This document shows positions 43,549 through 54,772 of a stretch of DNA of 64,000 nt, one piece after another; position 1 is the stretch's first letter; the number at the start of each line of letters is the position of its first letter. This DNA is from Anomaloglossus baeobatrachus. Its lineage: Eukaryota > Chordata > Amphibia > Anura > Aromobatidae. Where the stretch lies: the NCBI RefSeq assembly GCF_048569485.1, contig NC_134353.1:708798430-708862429 (forward strand), in the 5' to 3' direction. Made by a program: the position numbers and the translations under genes. The notes beneath the pieces were generated by a model. That model ran no database searches, was not told the DNA's origin, and saw nothing but the letters and a program-made list of their open reading frames with translations.

Positions 43549-45906
43549 GGGCTGCTTCTCACTTGCGAGTTTCTCCAATGCAAGTCTATGGGAGCGTGTA
43601 AAAAATCGGATGTCACGGGACGGCACTCACACCATCCTTGTGACATCCGATTTTCTAAATACATTTCTCGCAGGTTTCCTAAAACACTGGAAACGAGCGA
43701 TGTCTCCCAATGTCTGTCAATCACTATTCTCTGTCAGTCGGTCTCTCCCTCTCGGTCTCTATTCTCTCTCTGTCGGTCCGTCACTATCTCTGTCCCTCTC
43801 TCACAGTCTGTCGGTCAGTTTCCCCCCCTCTCTCATACTTACCGTTCTCCGATCCCCGGCCCGTCTCTGCACGGCTGTCACACTTCTGCGGCGGCTTTTA
43901 CTATTTTGAAAAAGCCGGCCGCTCATTAAACAATCTCGTATTCCCTGCTTTCCCCGCCCACAGGCGCCTATGATTGGTTACAGTGAGACACGCCCCCACG
44001 CTGAGTGACAGGTGTCACACTGCACCCAATCACAGCAGCCGGTGGGCGGGTCTATACTGTGCCGTGAAATAAATAAATAAATAATTTAAAAAAATGGCGT
44101 GCGGTCCCCCCCAATTTTAATACCAGCCAGATAAAGCCATACGGCTGAAGGCTGGTATTCTCAGGATGGGGAGCTCCACGTTATGGGGAGCCCCCCCAGC
44201 CTAACAATATCAGCCAACAGCCGCCCAGAATTGTCGCATACATTATATGCGACAGTTCTGGGACTGTACCCGGCTCTTCCCGATTTGCCCTGGTGCGTTG
44301 GCAAATCGGGGTAATAAGGAGTTAATGGCAGCCCATAGCTGCCACTAAATCCTAGATTAATCATGTCAGGCGTCTATGAGACACCTTCCATGATTAATCT
44401 GTAAGTTACAGTAAATAAACACACACACACATGAAAAAATCCTTTATTAGAAATAAAAAACACAAACACATTCCCTCATTACCAATTTAATAAGCCCCAA
44501 AAAGCCCTCCATATCCGGCGTACTCCACGGACCTCCAGCGTCGCTTCCAGCATGAAGGTGACAGGAGCTGCAGAAGACACCGCCGCTCCGGTCACCTCCA
44601 AGCAGCAACTGAGGTGAGTAGCGCGATCAGCTGAGCTGTCACTGAGGTTACCCGCTGTCACTGGATACAGCGGTAACAGCGATTAACCTCAGTGACACCT
44701 CAGCAGATCGCGCTACTCACCTCAGTTGCTGCTTGGAGGTGACTGGAGCGGCGGTGTCTTCTGCAGCTCCTGTCACCTTCATGCTGGAAGCGACGCTGGA
44801 GGTCCGTGGAGTACGCCGGATATGGAGGGCTTTTTGGGGCTTATTAAATTGGTAATGAGGGAATGTGTTTGTGTTTTTTATTTCTAATAAAGGATTTTTT
44901 CGGGTGTGTGTGTTTATTTACTGTAACTTACAGATTAATCATGGAAGGTGTCTCATAGACGCCTGACATGATTAATCTAGGATTTAGTGGCAGCTATGGG
45001 CTGCCATTAACTCCTTATTACCCCGATTTGCCAACGCACCAGGGCAAATCGGGAAGAGCCGGGTACAGTCCCAGAACTGTCGCATATAATGTATGCGGCA
45101 ATTCTGGGCGGCTGTTGGCTGATATTGTTAGGCTGGGGGGCTCCCCATAACGTGGAGCTCCCCATCCTGAGAATACCAGCCTTCAGCCGTATGGCTTTAT
45201 CTGGCTGGTATTAAAATTGGGGGGGACCGCACGCCATTTTTTTAAATTATTTATTTATTTCACGGCACAGTATAGACCCGCCCACCGGCTGCTGTGATTG
45301 GGTGCAGTGTGACACCTGTCACTCAGCGTGGGGGCGTGTCTCACTGCAACCAATCATAGGCGCCTGTGGGCGGGGAAAGCAGGGAATACGAGATTGTTTA
45401 ATGAGCGGCCGGCTTTTTCAAAATAGTAAAAACCGCCGGAGCAGTGAGAAAGCCGTGCAGCGCGGCGCCGGGGATCGGTGAGTATGAGAGAGGGCTGCTA
45501 ACTTCAGTCACTCAGGGGATTAGCGGTCACCGGTGAGCCCTTCACTGGTGACCGCTAATCAGGACGCGGCACAGACAGAGCCGCAGCATGACAATGAAAT
45601 CGGGTTAAGTTCACCCGAGTTCATTCTGACAGTGCGGCTCTGTCTGTGTCTGCTGTCATCTGCCATTCAGCTCTGCTACATGGCTGTCTGTGTCTGCTGT
45701 CAGCGGCCATGTAGCAGCGCTGAATGGCAGATGACATAGTAAAAAATACGCATTACACACGCATTACACACGCATTACACACGCTAGTAAAATCTCAGAA
45801 ATAGCATCGCACTTGCGTTGCACTCGCACCTAACGTGAACTAAAATCAGCCGAGTATTTTTCAGCCCAGTCGGACCGATTTTACTCGCATAGATGTGTTT
45901 CCACCC
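43549..45906. mobile_element. PIF-type MITE built as a ~1.65-kb palindrome
   Basis: The ends are GGGCTGCTTCTCACTTGCGAG (left) and CCCACCTTTGTGTAGATACG-like on the complement of the right (ATAGATGTGTTTCCACCC), flanked by TTA (43546-43548) and TAA (45907-45909). Between about 43840 and 45495 the two halves are near-perfect inverted copies of cassette C, meeting at about 44660. No protein is encoded. Confidence 0.85.
43840..45495. repeat. Long palindrome of cassette C
   Basis: Arms of about 820 bp: for example GGCGCCTATGATTGGTTACA at 43961 faces its complement at about 45345, and CCTCCAGCGTCGCTTCCAGC at 44533 faces GCTGGAAGCGACGCTGGAGG at 44785. By eye, differences are few. The short centre near 44655-44665 means a transcript would form a very long hairpin. 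Confidence 0.92.
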
Positions 45907-45909
45907 TAA

Positions 45910-46209
45910 GGTCTCCTTCAGCTCAGAGTGTCTTACATAGACGGCTGAATGGGCACCTTTGGCCACAAACACAATGGACGGAGTACGACAAGCTACTTTG
46001 GAGACCGAGATGCTGGTGTTGGTCCCTCCACTGCTCTTTCTGAAATGCCCAGGTGGGCTCGGGAGTCGATTTGTGGGCATCTCCCGCTGTGTTTGGGTGG
46101 TCGCCTAGGGTTTCCCTTCTGTTGGCCACACCCTGGTCACTGCCAACACATACCACCCCCATGGGCCATCTTTTTTCAAAAATTGGACCCAGTCCCCTTT
46201 CTGCAGACT
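45910..46209. other. Non-coding, repeat-like
   Basis: Moderately GC-rich segment with no recognised family. The short frames are not supported. Confidence 0.4.
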
Positions 46210-46540
46210 GGGTCCATTAGCCAGATTGCCACTACACCAGAGCAATCAGGAAGAGCCGAGGCAAAGCATCAGAATTGGTGCATCTAATGGGATGGCTGCG
46301 GGCTGCTATTTTAATGTTGGGAATGATCCAATAACCATAGACCTTTACAGCCAGATAATACTAGCTTTCAGCTGTGCACTTTACCTTTACAGATTATGAA
46401 AAATAGAGGGGAACTAACGGCGTTTTTAACATTATTTAATTATTTATGAGGTTAAATCAGGGTAAACGCCCTGTGCCACATAACAGGCACTAAAGGCTGG
46501 AAGTGTATAATATGTATGGGGTTGTGACATTATTTAGCTG
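46210..46540 (-). repeat. Cassette B fragment, inverted and decayed
   Basis: On the minus strand the order GGCACTAAAG-like, cassette A/T spacer, GGTTATTGGATCATTCCCA, ATAGCAGCCCGCAGCC and CATCCCATTAGATGCACC matches cassette B, with many substitutions. No TIRs are left. Confidence 0.65.
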
Positions 46541-47219
46541 CAGGATATCTACAGTATCTCTCTATTCTATCTAATATATTTCTATCATGTTTCTAGCTAT
46601 ATCTTTATATTTTTTGTGTTTCTGTATATGTGTGTTTATGTTTATTGGACACAAAATGGTAATAGAGGGCACCACAAGAACAACTTGGATCCCACCAAAA
46701 AAGCAAACCAAATTGAAAGATATAGCAAAAAGGAAAAGAGTGATAGTGTGCAAAAAATTTGGGATCACCAATGAAATATAAAAGTATAAACAATTTTATT
46801 TCGCCACAAAAATCATTAAACACTCAAATAAAAATATTAAAAATAGCACTTAATTGAGTGCATGGAATAACAAGGGGGATATCAAATACAAGGCAAAATT
46901 ATTGATATTTTGCAGTTTGATTAATCAGCCCTCCGACCTAGTAGGAGTTAATTCACACTATCTAAAGAGAACAGTTAATACTCACTACTGGCTCAACAAA
47001 GAAAGAAAACAATAGTAAGTAACATTGTAAGAGTGATGTACACAGTATCTACTTTATGTTAATGATATAAGGGTTAAAAAGTAGGTGGTGACTTTAAATT
47101 CATATGGAATCCATATGTATGTGCGTCAATGAGATACATAAAATTTGTAGCGCTGCTCGCTCTGAGGCGTCTGTATGTTTTGATAGGCGGTGCAGAATCT
47201 AAAGCAGGATATAATAAGT
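46541..47219. other. AT-rich non-coding stretch
   Basis: Part at 46780-46860 (CAATTTTATTTCGCCAC, AAATAAAAATATTAAAAATAGC) resembles a Penelope-like or LINE-like 3' end, but without diagnostic motifs. No gene. Confidence 0.4.
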
Positions 47220-47575
47220 GTGCATGCTGTAGATTAGGTGCAAACATTTTCTGCACCAAAAAACACGCTTTGTGGCAGAAAAAAGCACCAAAAACGCATG
47301 TGGTTCTGAAGCATTTTCAGTGCGTTTTTTTACCATGCATTTTTTTGTGAAATAAATGCCTGGAAATGCTAAAAAATGCAGGAAAAAACACACAAAGAAT
47401 TGACATGCTGCAGATTTTTTCTGCACCCAAAACTGTAAGGAAAAAAGAAGCAATGTGCGCACAGCACTTCAGAATTCTCATTGACTTTGCTGACATATGG
47501 ATAGACATGCAGACTTGGGCAATAAACTGCACCAAATTTGCAACAAAAAACTCAGTATGCGCATAGGCTTTGCTG
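47220..47575. mobile_element. Decayed MITE of the 'GCTATGTGCGCAC' family
   Basis: The right end AACTCAGTATGCGCATAGGC is a mutated form of the end of the MITE at 29505, and GTGCGCACAGCA occurs in the middle. The left end (near GGTGCAAACATTTTCTGC) is too decayed for a firm border. Confidence 0.5.
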
Positions 47576-48049
47576 TTGGACTGCCACACTTAGTTGCAGT
47601 GGCGTAACTAGAGTTTGAGGGGCCCTGGTGCAAAGTTTGGACCTGGGCCCCCCTCTCCACGTTCACCGACACTTGGGGTACGTGATAATGACACTGACAC
47701 TCGGGGTACGGGATAATGACATTGACACTTGGCTCTTACCCTCAGCACCCAGGTTTCCCATGATCCGAAATCCCTGTATCAGCACCCAGATTTCCTATGT
47801 TCTGATATCTATCTTGTCCTCGGCACCCAGCTTTCCCATGCTCTGCAATACATCTTTCCCTCAGCACCCAGCTTTCCCATATCAGAGCATGGGAAAGCTT
47901 GGTGCTGAGAGAAGATGTATAGCAGAGCATGGGAAAGCTGGGTGCTGAGGGAAAGAGCCTTTTTCCCTCCGCACAAAACATTCCCATCCCATGCTTGTAC
48001 AGTATCTTTATCCCCCCTCGTATATAGTTCTCCAAATATTATAATGACC

Positions 48050-48980
48050 CCCACATAGCCTTCCATATAGTATAACGTGTCCCACTTAACCCTTCATATA
48101 TTAGAATGCACCTCCATAGTACTCCATGTATTATAATGCATTTCCCATAGTTCTCCATGTATTATAATTCACCCCACAGTCCTCCATATATTATACTGCA
48201 CCACATAGTCCTCCATATATTATAATGCACCTCCATAGTCCTCCATGTATAAAGTAGCCCTCATAGCCCTCCAATTAATATAATGAATTTCCCATAGTTC
48301 TCCATGTATTATCATTCACGTCATAGTTCTCCATATATTATAATTCACCACATAGTTCTCCATATATTATACTGCACCACATAGTCCTCCATGTTTTATA
48401 ATGCACCCCCATAGTCCATGTATAAGGTAGCTTCCATAGTCCTCCATATATTATAATGTAGCCCCCATAGTCCTATATGTATTATAATGCAGCCCCATAA
48501 ACCTTCATATTGTATTATGCAGCCCCATACTCCTCCATGTATAATGCACTCCTATAGTCCATGTACAAGGTGTCCTTCATGCTGTATAATGCAACCCCAT
48601 AGACCTCCATGTATAATGCTTTACTATAGTCCATGTATAAGGTGTCCTTCATGTTGTATAATACAACCCCATAGACCTTCATGTATAATGCAGCCCCATA
48701 GACCTCCATGCATATATTATGCACCCCTACAGTCCATGTATAAGATGTTCTTCATGTTTATTATGCAGCCCCATAGACCTCCATGTATAATGCAGCCCCC
48801 CAGGCCTCCATGTATCATGCAGCCAGCCCCATAGGTCTCCATGTATCATGCAGCCAGCCCCCCAGGCCTCCAGGTATCATGCAACCATCCCCCCTAGGCC
48901 TCCATGTATCATGCAGCCAACCCCCCCAAGTTTCCATGTATCATGCAGCCAGCCCCCCCAGGCCTCCATGTATTATGCAG
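48050..48980. repeat. Degenerate tandem repeat (CATAGTCCTCCATGTATTAT)
   Basis: About 30 imperfect copies of a unit around CCCCATAGTCCTCCATGTAT + TATAATGCA, 28-40 bp long. The copies are more homogeneous towards the right (CCATGTATCATGCAGCCAGC type). Confidence 0.9.
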
Positions 48981-48981
48981 C

Positions 48982-50226
48982 TGTACTGCCCTGAGAGGGG
49001 CCCGGCTGCTTCTTCCGCTTGCTCGGGCCGAGATGCTCGAGGTCCGGGCTCGGGTTGTCGGTGGCACGAGCGCCTCGGGACCGGGGGCCACGTCGCTCTG
49101 TTGAGGGGAAGGCAGAAGGGTGGTGGTGGTGCGGGACGAGGCGAAGCAACAGCCGGGCGGGCCGCGCTGTCGTCCTACGGGTCGTAACGCCACCCACGGG
49201 TCGTGGTGACGGGATGCACCACTGCTGCGGCTGGAGTGAAGGCGGGCTCGTCCGGGATCGGTGTTGCGGCCGCAGCTCAGATGTTAGCCCCTCCGTGGGT
49301 AGGGGCGGTGTGTCCTGGGGCCCGGTGGTGAGGGGAGCGCTGGCGACAGTGTTGTTGTCGGGGTGCAGGGTGCCGTGCTGCGGTGCAGTTTCGTGCCCGG
49401 ATGGCACTGGTGTACTCACGATTAATTCACACTCAGAGTCACTGGTAAACCAAAGTTCGGGTATGGTCGGGTCCCGCAGCCGGCTGCTTGTGTCCCCTGT
49501 GAGGTTGATGGTGGCCCCTTTCCCTTGCACCTCTTGTTGTTGTTGTTCGGCTCCCCTGCCTGGACAGTGGTAGCCCGCTCCCCGGCGTTGAGCTGCCGGA
49601 GGAGCCCTCGGTTGCCCGCAGGCGTTGGCCCGTTGGGTGTTTGGCCCTTGGCGGTGGCACTCACCCGGAATCGGTGGGCTTTTGCCTTCTTTCGGGACTT
49701 TGGGTGTGGATGAACCTGTGAGGTCCAGCCAGCAATCAATCAATTTGCCTAGACTCAGTGGCATCTAAGCTAGGACGGGGTCTGAGTACCCGGTTTCTGG
49801 TGCTCCTGTACACGGTTGACTCCCCGGTTCAGGGCCGGTGGGCTCCAACCCTGGCCCGGTCCCTATGGTTCCGCCGGTTGCTGTACCGGTACTCCTACAG
49901 ACGGCCACCACCGTCTGCCTGCCTGACGTTTCAAGGGTCCCAGGCTCCTACTCGGGTCCCTGACAGCTCAGCAGCTCCACTCCTCTTACTGTCACACTCT
50001 ACAACTGTTCTCTACTGTTCTCTTTGTATTTCCTGCCTCAGGCCAGTAGTCTCCTTGGTGGGCGAGCCTTTACGCCTGACTCCGCCCACCTGGTGTGCCC
50101 TACTGGCCCTGAGGGAGGCATCAGGTCCCCCTTTCGGGTGACGGGTGTGTCCTCACAGGGGATGGAGGTGTGTTTGTAATGTGGTAGGTGTTATTACCTG
50201 TGACCCCTGGGGTCCAGGGTGTCACA
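48982..50226 (-). repeat. LTR, copy at the left
   Basis: GC-rich, GGCCCGGTGG and GTGTACTCAC motifs. Nearly identical to the copy at 51839-53078 over its right two-thirds, with most differences in the first ~130 bp. Confidence 0.9.
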
Positions 50227-51838
50227 TACCCCCTTGGTTTAATGCAGACCGTCCGCGGGCTGCCCGTTATAATAACATTTGTACAAACTATGGTTACTGA
50301 AGGTCTTCCCATAACGGGAGGCATTTTGCTTTAACATTTCATAACTTTATTAAACGGAATGGGTTCATGTCCTTCCGCCTTTCCCACCCAAACAACCTAG
50401 CCCTGATGCTGCCCCTAAGAAACGGGCAGCACCCCTTTTCCCCAGTCCGGAAACAGGAACATGACCAGATCACCCACGCGGGAACGGGTACAGTGCGGCG
50501 CACCTGGCAGTTGTCAAAGGGCTCCCCGGAGGATGGTCACCGGTCCCGGTGGTGACCGGACCCCAGCCTGCTCTGCTGCGGGTCCTACCTCCAATATGCC
50601 TCTCCGGAGGCTAATGGAACGGGAAGGCATGTTAAGGGGGCAAATAGGGCAATATTTACAAGCCCAAAAGTTTTTGGGTGGCCGGCAAGTCCACGGCCTT
50701 GTCCATGAGCAGTCACTCACACAACAGGGGTTGTCAAAGGGGGTCAAACACAAGTCCCAACGGGGACGGGCACTTCATTGCCAACGAGCTACCACAAAAC
50801 ACTGTAGGTCCCAACGGGGACCAGGCAGCCGGAACTGCTACCTCACTTTCTTTCTTTAAACAGCGATCTCGTGGCGCAGCTGCCGTAGCTGCCGCCCCCA
50901 GTATGGAGCATCTTTAACCTGCTCCAGGTCAGCTTGTGTGGAGGATGGGCCCAGCTGGAATCCCTCTGTGCCGGCTACGACTGGTACCTTCGGTAACGAG
51001 GGACCCCGCTGTGACGTGGCCTGTTCTGCCACTTGGCAGCTACATCCCCGTCGTACCTCAGCCGAGTGTCTGGGAGCGGGCATCGGGACTTGCGGTGCTA
51101 GCTTCGGGTCGAAGATCACCTCCATTCCAGCGCCAGGCAACTGCCGGGGCCGTCGTCATCTCCGTCGCAGCCGGGATGGAAGCCGGGACGGGTGCCAGGG
51201 CGGTGACAAAGGTAAGGCTCGGGGGCCCCAGGTCTGGGCCCTCTCCCACAGACACTGCGGGCTCCGCTACCAGTGATAGGGGTAACGGGTCGGTCAGGGC
51301 GGTGGCCGTGGGCACGGAGAGTGAGGAAGGTGGCGTGGTGGATGGCAGCAGGCCGGGCCCCTCAGCCGCAGCGGCCGTTCCCTCGGGGACATAGGGGCGT
51401 GGGTCGCTTACCCGCTCCTCTGAGACCACCTCCACTTCGCATGCCCGCACGATTGCGACCAGGCCCTTCTTCTTCGACGTCCACTCCACCATCATGGAGT
51501 GGACCTTGGCCTGGAGCTCCTGGCACATCTTGCTGCTAGATCCAAGAACGTGTTTCGGCAGAGTCCTGGCGTCCCTGCACGCTGCAGCGCTAGTTACATG
51601 CCGCCATTCTTCGCCCGCTTCCCCCCTGGTTTTCTCTTAGCACTCCTCCTTCGGGGGCGGGGCTTCACTTTCGCGCCTTCACTGCTCTGGGAAGACGACT
51701 CGAGCGGGAAACTTTTGCGCCAAGAATGGCAGAACTTCAACTTTTTCGGCAGGACGCCGCTGATGGATACTTCTAAGGTGCACTTCCACAGTTAAGTGGA
51801 CTGTCCGAATCCTGTTTGTGACGCCAGAAGAGTCGATG

Positions 51839-53078
51839 TGTACCGCCCTGAGAGGGGCCCGACCGTTTCTTCCGCTTGCTCGGGCTGAGACGCTCGAGGT
51901 CCGGGCTCGGGTTGTCGGTGGCACGAGCGCCTCCGGACTGGGGGCCACGTCGCTCTGTTGAGGGGGAGACAGAAGGGTGGTGGTGGTGCGGGACGAGGCG
52001 CGCAGCCGGGCGGGCCGCGCTGTCGTCCTATGGGTCGTGAAGCCACCCACGGGTCGTGGTGACGGGATGCACCACCGCTGCGGCTAGAGTGAAGGCGGGC
52101 TCGTCCGGGATCGGTGTTGCGGCCGCAGCTCAGTTGTTAGACCCTCCGTGGGTAGGGGTGGTGTGTCCCGGGGCCCGGTGGTGAGGGGGTGCTGGCGACA
52201 GTGTTGTTGTCGGAGTGCAGGGTGCCGTGCTGCGGTGCAGTGTCGTGCCCGGATGGCACTGGTGTACTCATGATTAATTCACACTCAGAGTCACTGGTAA
52301 ACCAAAGTTCGGGTATGGCTGGGTCCCGCAGCCGGCTGCTTGTGTCCCCTGTGAGGTTGATGGTGGCCCCTTTCCCTTGCACCTCTTGTTGTTGTTGTTC
52401 GGCTCCCCTGCCTGGACAGTGGTAGCCCGCTCCCCGGCGTTGAGCTGCCGGAGGAGCCCTCGGTTGCCTGCAGGCGCTGGCCCGTCGGGTGTTTGGCCCT
52501 TGGCGGTGGCACTCACCTGGAATCGGTGGGCTTTTGCCTTCTTTCGGGACTTTGGGTGTGGATGAACCTGTGAGGTCCAGCCAGCAATCAATCAATCTGC
52601 CTAGACTCAGTGGCTTCTAAGCTAGGACGGGGTCTGAGTACCCGGTTTCTGGTGCTCCGGTACACGGTTGACTCCCCGGTTCAGGACCGGCGGGCTCCAA
52701 CCCTGGCCCGGTCCCTACGGTTCCGCCGGTTGCTGTACCGGTACTCCTACAGACGCCCACCACCATCTGCCTGCCTGACGTTTCAAGGGTCCCAGGCTCC
52801 TACTCGGGTCCCTGACAGCTCAGCAGCTCCACTCCTCTTACTGTCACACTCTACAACTGTTCTCTACTGTTCTCTTTGTATTTCCTGCCTCAGGCCAGTA
52901 GTCTCCTCGGTGGGCTTGCCTTTCCGCCTGACTCCACCCACCTGGTGTGCCCTACTGGCCCTGAGGGAGGCATCAGGTCTCCCTTTCGGGTGACGGGTGT
53001 GTCCTCACAGGGGATGGGGGTGTGTGTGTAATGTGGTAGGTGTTGTTACCTGTGACCCCTGGGGTCCAGGGCGTCACA
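51839..53078 (-). repeat. LTR, copy at the right
   Basis: The partner of the LTR at 48982-50226, in the same orientation. In the transcription sense of the element (minus strand) this is the upstream LTR. Confidence 0.9.
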
Positions 53079-53599
53079 CAGCCAGCCCTCCATGTATCAT
53101 GCAGCACCCCAGGCCTCTGGCCACTGTGTACTCACTGATTTATAAAAATAAAAAAATAAAAAACAAGTACTCACCTCTTTCCTCCTTCCACCGCTGCTCT
53201 GTCCTCACCTCTCCTTGTTTCACAGCTGCTCTGTCCTCACCTCTCTCCTCGTCCCCCCGCTGCTCCGGTCAGTGTCCTCCTGCCCCCCCCGACAGCAGTC
53301 GCACAGGAGTGATGTCACCGCGCAGGGGCGGGGGGAGGATGATGAGGCATGGAGTGGCGCCGGCCACTCGATGCAATATCATTGCAGTGTGCGATGGCGG
53401 GGGATGGCGGCCCAGTGCCACTACCGCTGACACCGGGCAGGGGTGCCCGGTGTCAGTGGCAACGGCACTGGGTCATATAGCGGCTGCGTGGTCTGCGACA
53501 GAACAGTGCAGCTCCTCTCTCACAGAAAGGAGCTGGTTGCTGATCTGCAGGGCGGCTGCGGGCCCCTGTGACCGTGTTAGTTACACCCCTGCTTATTTA

Positions 53600-54769
53600 G
53601 AATCTAGTCCTGGATGAGGTATTTCAAACAACACTGTGTTCTCCGATGTGGTTGGTGAAACAAGGGCCTTCCGGCCGGGAGTGTCATTAGTAAGCACATG
53701 GGCAAATGTGAGGGAGGCATGTTACATCACTGCTCTTGGGTACCAGGTCCTGTGGAATCCAAAAGCCAATGCGTTTTGGGGAATCTCAGTTCTCCTTTGT
53801 CAGTGTATCCTGGATCAAAGCCAAGGGTGCATATTTAACCTCTCAAGATCCGCCCATGCAAATGAACACTTCGAGGAGATCCAGAAGACGGAAGCATCAG
53901 AAAGAAGTGGACTAATTGACGCCCTAACTACCGTACTCATATGCCAAACTGGCTTTATAAGATACGTCATTCATTAAAATGAAATCAACTTTATTAATAG
54001 ATGAGTAAAAATTAAATAACAATAAAAAATGGAAATGCAAAATATATAGAAAGAATATCAAGATGACAAAATAAAAAATATACGGTATTTATTTTTATTT
54101 TTAAATAAATATCAAATATGTAAAAATTAATATAACAACATATGAATACATACTGTATATACGTGGATTTTGTATTACATATCTATACATGACAAATATT
54201 AGGTGGTATGTAGTGCTGCCAAACTAGTAGAAGCACGCCTTAAAGAGACGAATATTGGCAAGCACGAGGCTTTCCATGCTTGTGCCATAGGAAATATAGA
54301 TTTATTCATTAAATATATATTAAATATAGATTTATTTCATGATGGAGAAATGCAAATAAATACGATATTTGGTTTTGGTGGGAATACTCCAACATGAAAA
54401 AAATCAGATCGTCACTTTACCTTCCAAAAAATGAAAGATATCAAAATGTTGTATGGACTAATGGTAATAATAAAGACTACAGCCTATACTGGAAAACACA
54501 AGCCCTGATACATGTCTATTGATCGAAAAAAGTTTAGCGCTTGGAAAAAAGTGAACTGGGCCCACAGAGACGGCTCTGAAGAACCCAGTGTGAACGGAGC
54601 AGAGGTCAACTATGTTGCTCCTTCATTGTTATGGGAGTGCTGAAGATCAGTATTATCTTCGGCCGTCCCATTGGGCTATGTTCACACAGTATTTGAGGAG
54701 GTTTTTTTAACCTCAGTGTTTGTAGCCAAAACTAGGAGTGGGTAAATAAGAAGCAGTGACGTGTTTCTA
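53600..54769. other. AT-rich non-coding stretch with Penelope-like piece
   Basis: The left part (about 53640-53960) contains a decayed hammerhead motif and is probably Penelope-like. The rest is AT-rich with no gene. Confidence 0.5.
53766..53803 (-). ncRNA. Decayed hammerhead ribozyme remnant
   Basis: On the minus strand: CTGACAA, a stem AGGAGAA...ATTCCCC-like, then AAAACGCATTGG. It fits the Penelope-like pattern CTGACGA...CGAAACGCGTTGG with CpG-to-CpA changes in each box. The core As and Gs needed for catalysis are changed, so it is a relic. Confidence 0.55.
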
Positions 54770-54772
54770 TTA

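Larger units (their letters stand above)
48982..53078 (-). mobile_element. LTR-retrotransposon fossil with both LTRs
   Basis: Two direct repeats of about 1.24 kb (48982-50226 and 51839-53078) differ by a few percent by eye. On the minus strand each begins TGTGAC and ends TACA, and CAGC flanks the whole on both sides (48978-48981, 53079-53082). On that strand a primer-binding-site-like TGGCGTCACAAACAGGA follows the first LTR and a purine tract (AAGGGGGTA) precedes the second. The 1.6-kb internal part has one gag-like frame (51528-51058) and no reverse transcriptase, so it is non-autonomous, probably Gypsy-related. It is relatively young within the old hAT element. Confidence 0.85.
47597..53591. 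mobile_element. hAT-type element carrying an LTR retrotransposon
   Basis: The left end CAGTGGCGTAACTAGAG is matched by the complement of CGTGTTAGTTACACCCCTG. The flanks CTTAGTTG (47589-47596) and CTTATTTA (53592-53599) agree at 6 of 8 positions, as an old hAT duplication would. Without the 4.1-kb LTR element (48982-53078) it is about 1.9 kb and non-autonomous. It contains a ~30-60-bp minisatellite-like region (48050-48980). Confidence 0.75.

Noticed and set aside
44161-45150. Two almost identical 60-67-codon frames in opposite directions
   Set aside because: They are mirror copies in the cassette C palindrome and not a duplicated gene.
45910-46209. Possible tRNA-derived SINE
   Set aside because: No A-box/B-box pair at proper spacing and no A-rich or repeat tail could be seen.
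48973-49764. 263-codon frame on the minus strand
   Set aside because: It lies in an LTR and recurs, shortened, in the second LTR; long frames are expected in such GC-rich sequence.
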